Source of the DNA: JAYEIA01 sp964472505
Lineage (GTDB): Bacteria; Bacteroidota; Bacteroidia; Bacteroidales; JAADGE01
DNA: 8,269 nt
NCBI GenBank assembly: GCA_964472505.1
Contig: CAYYQW010000120.1
Coordinates: forward strand, 1 to 8,269
Direction of reading: 5' to 3'
The notes beneath the pieces are model-generated. The model made no database searches. It was not told the DNA's origin and saw only the letters and a program-made list of their open reading frames with translations. Positions 6,227 through 8,269 of this stretch are shown piece after piece. A program made the translations under genes and the position numbers. Numbering within the stretch: the stretch's first letter is position 1; every line of letters starts with the position of its first letter.

Positions 6227-7675
6227 ATGCGGAATATCTTTAAGAGAGTAAAAATAAGTTCGCCGGAAATACGCCAAGCCGTCAACCGACGTGAGATGAT
6301 TACCGAGAAACGCCTGAATCATTTCCGGACAGTTTTTGTTTTATATACGGTAATTTCCAATCTTTTGGTTGCTAATAATCAAGGAATTATGTTGTTTATG
6401 ATGAGTTTTGGCCTCATTGCTTTTTTTCTCATCGGCGGAATTTATTATTTCACGGCGCAAAATAAATATTATTCGTGGCTGAAATATGCAGCCGTATTTT
6501 TTGATTTTACTATGACCTTTGGCTTTATGTGGCTAAGTATTAATTATTTTTTTGATAATATCCGAGGTCAAATCATAATAAGCTATCTTTCCTTTAATAT
6601 TTCGGTCTTGCTCTTTTTTAATTTATTGAGTCTGCTCAGAAGCAAGCGCGATATTGTTTTGTTTAGCGGCTTTATGGCTTTGCTCGTAAATACGGTTTTG
6701 TTTTCTTTGTTTGCTTATGAACCGGCAGTTCTTGTATTTTACTCTGTACTGATTATCGTTTTTACAATATTTAATTTATGGGCTGCCCGACAAATATTAA
6801 CGGCTTTTATTGCCAATAAAAAACTGGAAGCCGCCAACCGAAAAATTAGCCAACATAATGAAGAAATTTTGGCTCAACGAGATGAAATTCAAGCTCAGAA
6901 AGAGCAAATTGAAGATTACAGCGACAATATTACAAACAGCATTCGTTATGCCCGAAGGATACAGCGTGCCGCACTTCCCGACATCGAAATTTTATCGAAA
7001 TATTTTTTGGATTATTTTATTTTTTATCGCCCGAAAGACATTGTAAGCGGCGACTTTTATTGGATGAAAGAAAAAAACGGTCGTTTGTTTGTTGCAGCCG
7101 CTGATTGTACCGGGCACGGTGTTCCGGGTGCTTACCTTAGTATTTTGTCAATCAGTTTATTAAATGAAATTGCTAACCGCGCGGATATTACGGCTGCCGA
7201 AGTTCTGGAAGAATTGCGCGGGAGCATTAAAACATCGCTTCGGCAAGAACAAAAAAATCCGTTTGAAACCCAAGACGGATTGGATATATCGCTGATTATT
7301 AAAAACCGAGACAGCCACGAAATACAATATGCGGGTGCTTACAATTCGCTTTGTTTGACACGCAAGGGCAAACTTTCGGAGATCAAAGCAACCCGTTGTC
7401 CCGTGGGTCCGTATCCTAAAGAAAAATCCTTTGAAAATCATGTTATTCCGATTCAAGGCGGCGATCGGTTATTTTTGTTTTCCGACGGTTTTCAAGACCA
7501 AAGCGGCGGTCCAAAAAATGCAAAATTCAAATCACGGCCGTTCAAACAATTATTGGCAAAAACATCCGAGCTTCCGCCCAAAGCCCAAAAACTTAATCTG
7601 GAGCAGAATTTCGATAATTGGAAAGCCGGGCATGAACAAATAGACGATGTATTGATTATTGGCCTGCAAGTTTGA
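6227..7675 (+). CDS. Six-TM membrane protein with SpoIIE/PP2C phosphatase domain
   Basis: Predicted serine phosphatase of the SpoIIE (PPM/PP2C) type, 482 residues. A membrane module of about six helices (roughly 34-50, 54-76, 85-107, 115-136, 142-163, 165-187) is followed by a coiled coil (about 196-232, QxEI/RDEIQAQKEQI-like) and the linker at 231-251, which contains YARRIQRAALP. The catalytic domain has the metal-binding aspartates expected for the family: Asp276 in SGDFYW, Asp293 in AADCTGHG, Asp353 in GLDIS, Asp420 in FSDG and Asp473/474 near the end in QIDDVLI. In other bacteria such enzymes dephosphorylate anti-sigma antagonist proteins. No STAS protein, anti-sigma kinase or sigma factor is in this window, so its partner is unknown. 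It is transcribed divergently from rsgA and probably together with yjbQ, 27 bases downstream. Confidence 0.92.
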   Translation: MRNIFKRVKISSPEIRQAVNRREMITEKRLNHFRTVFVLYTVISNLLVANNQGIMLFMMSFGLIAFFLIGGIYYFTAQNKYYSWLKYAAVFFDFTMTFGFMWLSINYFFDNIRGQIIISYLSFNISVLLFFNLLSLLRSKRDIVLFSGFMALLVNTVLFSLFAYEPAVLVFYSVLIIVFTIFNLWAARQILTAFIANKKLEAANRKISQHNEEILAQRDEIQAQKEQIEDYSDNITNSIRYARRIQRAALPDIEILSKYFLDYFIFYRPKDIVSGDFYWMKEKNGRLFVAAADCTGHGVPGAYLSILSISLLNEIANRADITAAEVLEELRGSIKTSLRQEQKNPFETQDGLDISLIIKNRDSHEIQYAGAYNSLCLTRKGKLSEIKATRCPVGPYPKEKSFENHVIPIQGGDRLFLFSDGFQDQSGGPKNAKFKSRPFKQLLAKTSELPPKAQKLNLEQNFDNWKAGHEQIDDVLIIGLQV

Positions 7676-7702
7676 TTTAAAGATTTAACAAATACAGTAT
7701 TT

Positions 7703-8110
7703 ATGCAGAAAACTATTACCTTTAAGACCACTCAACATAATGAATTAGTTGATATTACGGAAGAGTTGGCCGCTTTCGTTCAAGCGTCCGGTGTGCAAAC
7801 CGGGACGGTAAATGTATTTGCGCAGGGAGCTACGGCGGCAATAATGATTCAGGAAAATTGGGATGATTCGGTACAACGCGATGTGATTAGTTTTCTGAAA
7901 AAGCAAATTCCGGCCGGCGTTTGGGAACACGACAAGCAGGACGGCAATGCCGATTCTCACATTAAATCCGGCTTGGTAGGCCCGAGCGAAACCATCCCCA
8001 TAATTGAAGGCAAGCCGGCACTTTCAACTTGGCAGAATGTGTTTTTCTGTGAATTTGACGGCCCGCGGCAAGAGCGTTCGGTGGTGTTTACGATATGTCA
8101 AAATTCTTGA
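7703..8110 (+). CDS. yjbQ: YjbQ family protein (UPF0047)
   Basis: Small soluble protein of 135 residues, the usual family length. Some members have weak thiamine-phosphate synthase activity, but the physiological role is unsettled. Family marks are DGNADSHIKSGLVGPSETIPI (about 80-100), TWQ (109-111) and CEFDGPR (116-122). His76 and His86 are kept. The segment that reads HTT/HTS in many homologues is GAT here (42-44, in AQGATAAIMIQEN), so that histidine is missing; I recall the same variant in other Bacteroidota, which would make it a subgroup feature rather than a defect. The ATG at 7703 is preceded by A/T-rich DNA without a Shine-Dalgarno site. It is probably co-transcribed with the phosphatase gene; a hairpin terminator lies 80 bases past the stop. 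Confidence 0.92.
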   Translation: MQKTITFKTTQHNELVDITEELAAFVQASGVQTGTVNVFAQGATAAIMIQENWDDSVQRDVISFLKKQIPAGVWEHDKQDGNADSHIKSGLVGPSETIPIIEGKPALSTWQNVFFCEFDGPRQERSVVFTICQNS

Positions 8111-8123
8111 TTGGAAATATCTT

Positions 8124-8208
8124 GCGCCCCTTCAGGGCTTATCGGCAAGCGATTATTTAACCGGGGCGTTGCCCCGGCTTATGGTGTTTAAGCCTTTCAG
8201 GCTTTTTT
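8124..8208 (+). repeat. Three-hairpin Bacteroidota intergenic repeat
   Basis: Three short palindromes follow one another. The first is GCCC-CTTCA-GGGC (8126-8138), the second CCGGGGC-GTT-GCCCCGG (8161-8177, a perfect 7-bp stem with a 3-base loop), and the third AAGCCT-TTC-AGGCTT (8190-8204). The first and third share the word CTTCAGG or TTTCAGG followed by (G)CTT. The G/C-rich words stand out from the surrounding A/T-rich DNA. The pattern CCCCTTCAGGG, then GGGGCGTTGCCCC, then CCTTTCAGG is familiar from dispersed intergenic repeats of Bacteroidota and recalls REP/BIME elements. No transposase is present in the window. Confidence 0.7.
8190..8208 (+). terminator. Intrinsic terminator after yjbQ, within the repeat
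   Basis: A 6-bp stem, AAGCCT/AGGCTT, with a TTC loop is followed by a run of six T's (8203-8208, the first two also in the stem). It lies 80 bases downstream of the yjbQ stop, in the right orientation to end the phosphatase-yjbQ transcript. The stem is short, so termination may be partial. Confidence 0.55.
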
Positions 8209-8219
8209 GTACATGCAGC

Positions 8220-8267
8220 TTTTTGAAGTTTTAGCTAATTCGGGATTTAGTGTTTTTCAAGTTTTAG
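8220..8267 (+). repeat. Direct repeat, 33-base period, cut by the window edge
   Basis: TTTTTGAAGTTTTAG (8220-8234) recurs as TTTTTCAAGTTTTAG (8253-8267), differing at one base in 15. The 18 bases between them show no further internal repeat. Only two units are visible before the window ends, so it may be chance in A/T-rich DNA or the start of a longer tandem array. Confidence 0.35.
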
Positions 8268-8269
8268 AT

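Noticed and set aside
7160..7456. A 98-codon minus-strand frame inside the phosphatase gene
   Set aside because: It is antisense to the catalytic domain, which carries all its metal-binding aspartates on the plus strand.
8004..8234. A 76-codon plus-strand frame running from yjbQ into the repeat
   Set aside because: It overlaps the well-supported end of yjbQ in another frame and reads through the hairpins; it is a shadow frame.
8124..8267. A CRISPR array at the right end
   Set aside because: The three hairpins differ in sequence and spacing, and the 15-base direct repeat has only two units; no cas gene is present.

Overview
The window looks like chromosomal DNA of a member of the Bacteroidota. 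I base this on four things. No start codon has a Shine-Dalgarno sequence; each is preceded by an A/T-rich leader. Several intergenic gaps carry the TAnnTTTG -7 element of Bacteroidota promoters, and one also has a well-spaced TTTG -33 element. The proteins (a CxRC-type YceD, a Wzi/RemB-like outer membrane protein, a membrane SpoIIE phosphatase with the YARRIQRAALP linker, and a GATAA-type YjbQ) match variants typical of this phylum. The intergenic DNA at both ends carries palindromic repeats of the kind found there. I cannot place the organism more finely.

Layout from left to right. Bases 1-337 have no gene and hold two degenerate inverted repeats. fabH, rpmF and yceD/DUF177 follow on the minus strand (338-2251), with an intrinsic terminator between rpmF and fabH and a good separate promoter for fabH. 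Next, still on the minus strand and transcribed toward them, is a three-gene unit (6128 to 2402): rsgA, an outer membrane beta-barrel protein whose start overlaps the end of rsgA, and an orphan two-TM sensor histidine kinase. A probable long-loop terminator closes this unit. A 98-bp divergent gap separates rsgA from a plus-strand pair, a six-TM SpoIIE/PP2C phosphatase and yjbQ. After yjbQ comes a three-hairpin Bacteroidota-type intergenic repeat whose last hairpin has a T-tract and probably acts as the terminator.

Functionally this is mostly housekeeping (fatty-acid initiation, ribosomal protein L32, 23S rRNA-associated YceD, 30S maturation GTPase RsgA) interleaved with envelope and signalling genes. 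I see no mobile element, CRISPR array, defence module or clearly new system. The points most worth a second look are the start of yceD (the long reading frame begins with a false signal peptide that overlaps a terminator and a promoter), the terminator/promoter arrangement that uncouples fabH from rpmF, the rsgA/outer-membrane-protein overlap, the missing His in YjbQ, and the structured repeats at the two ends.
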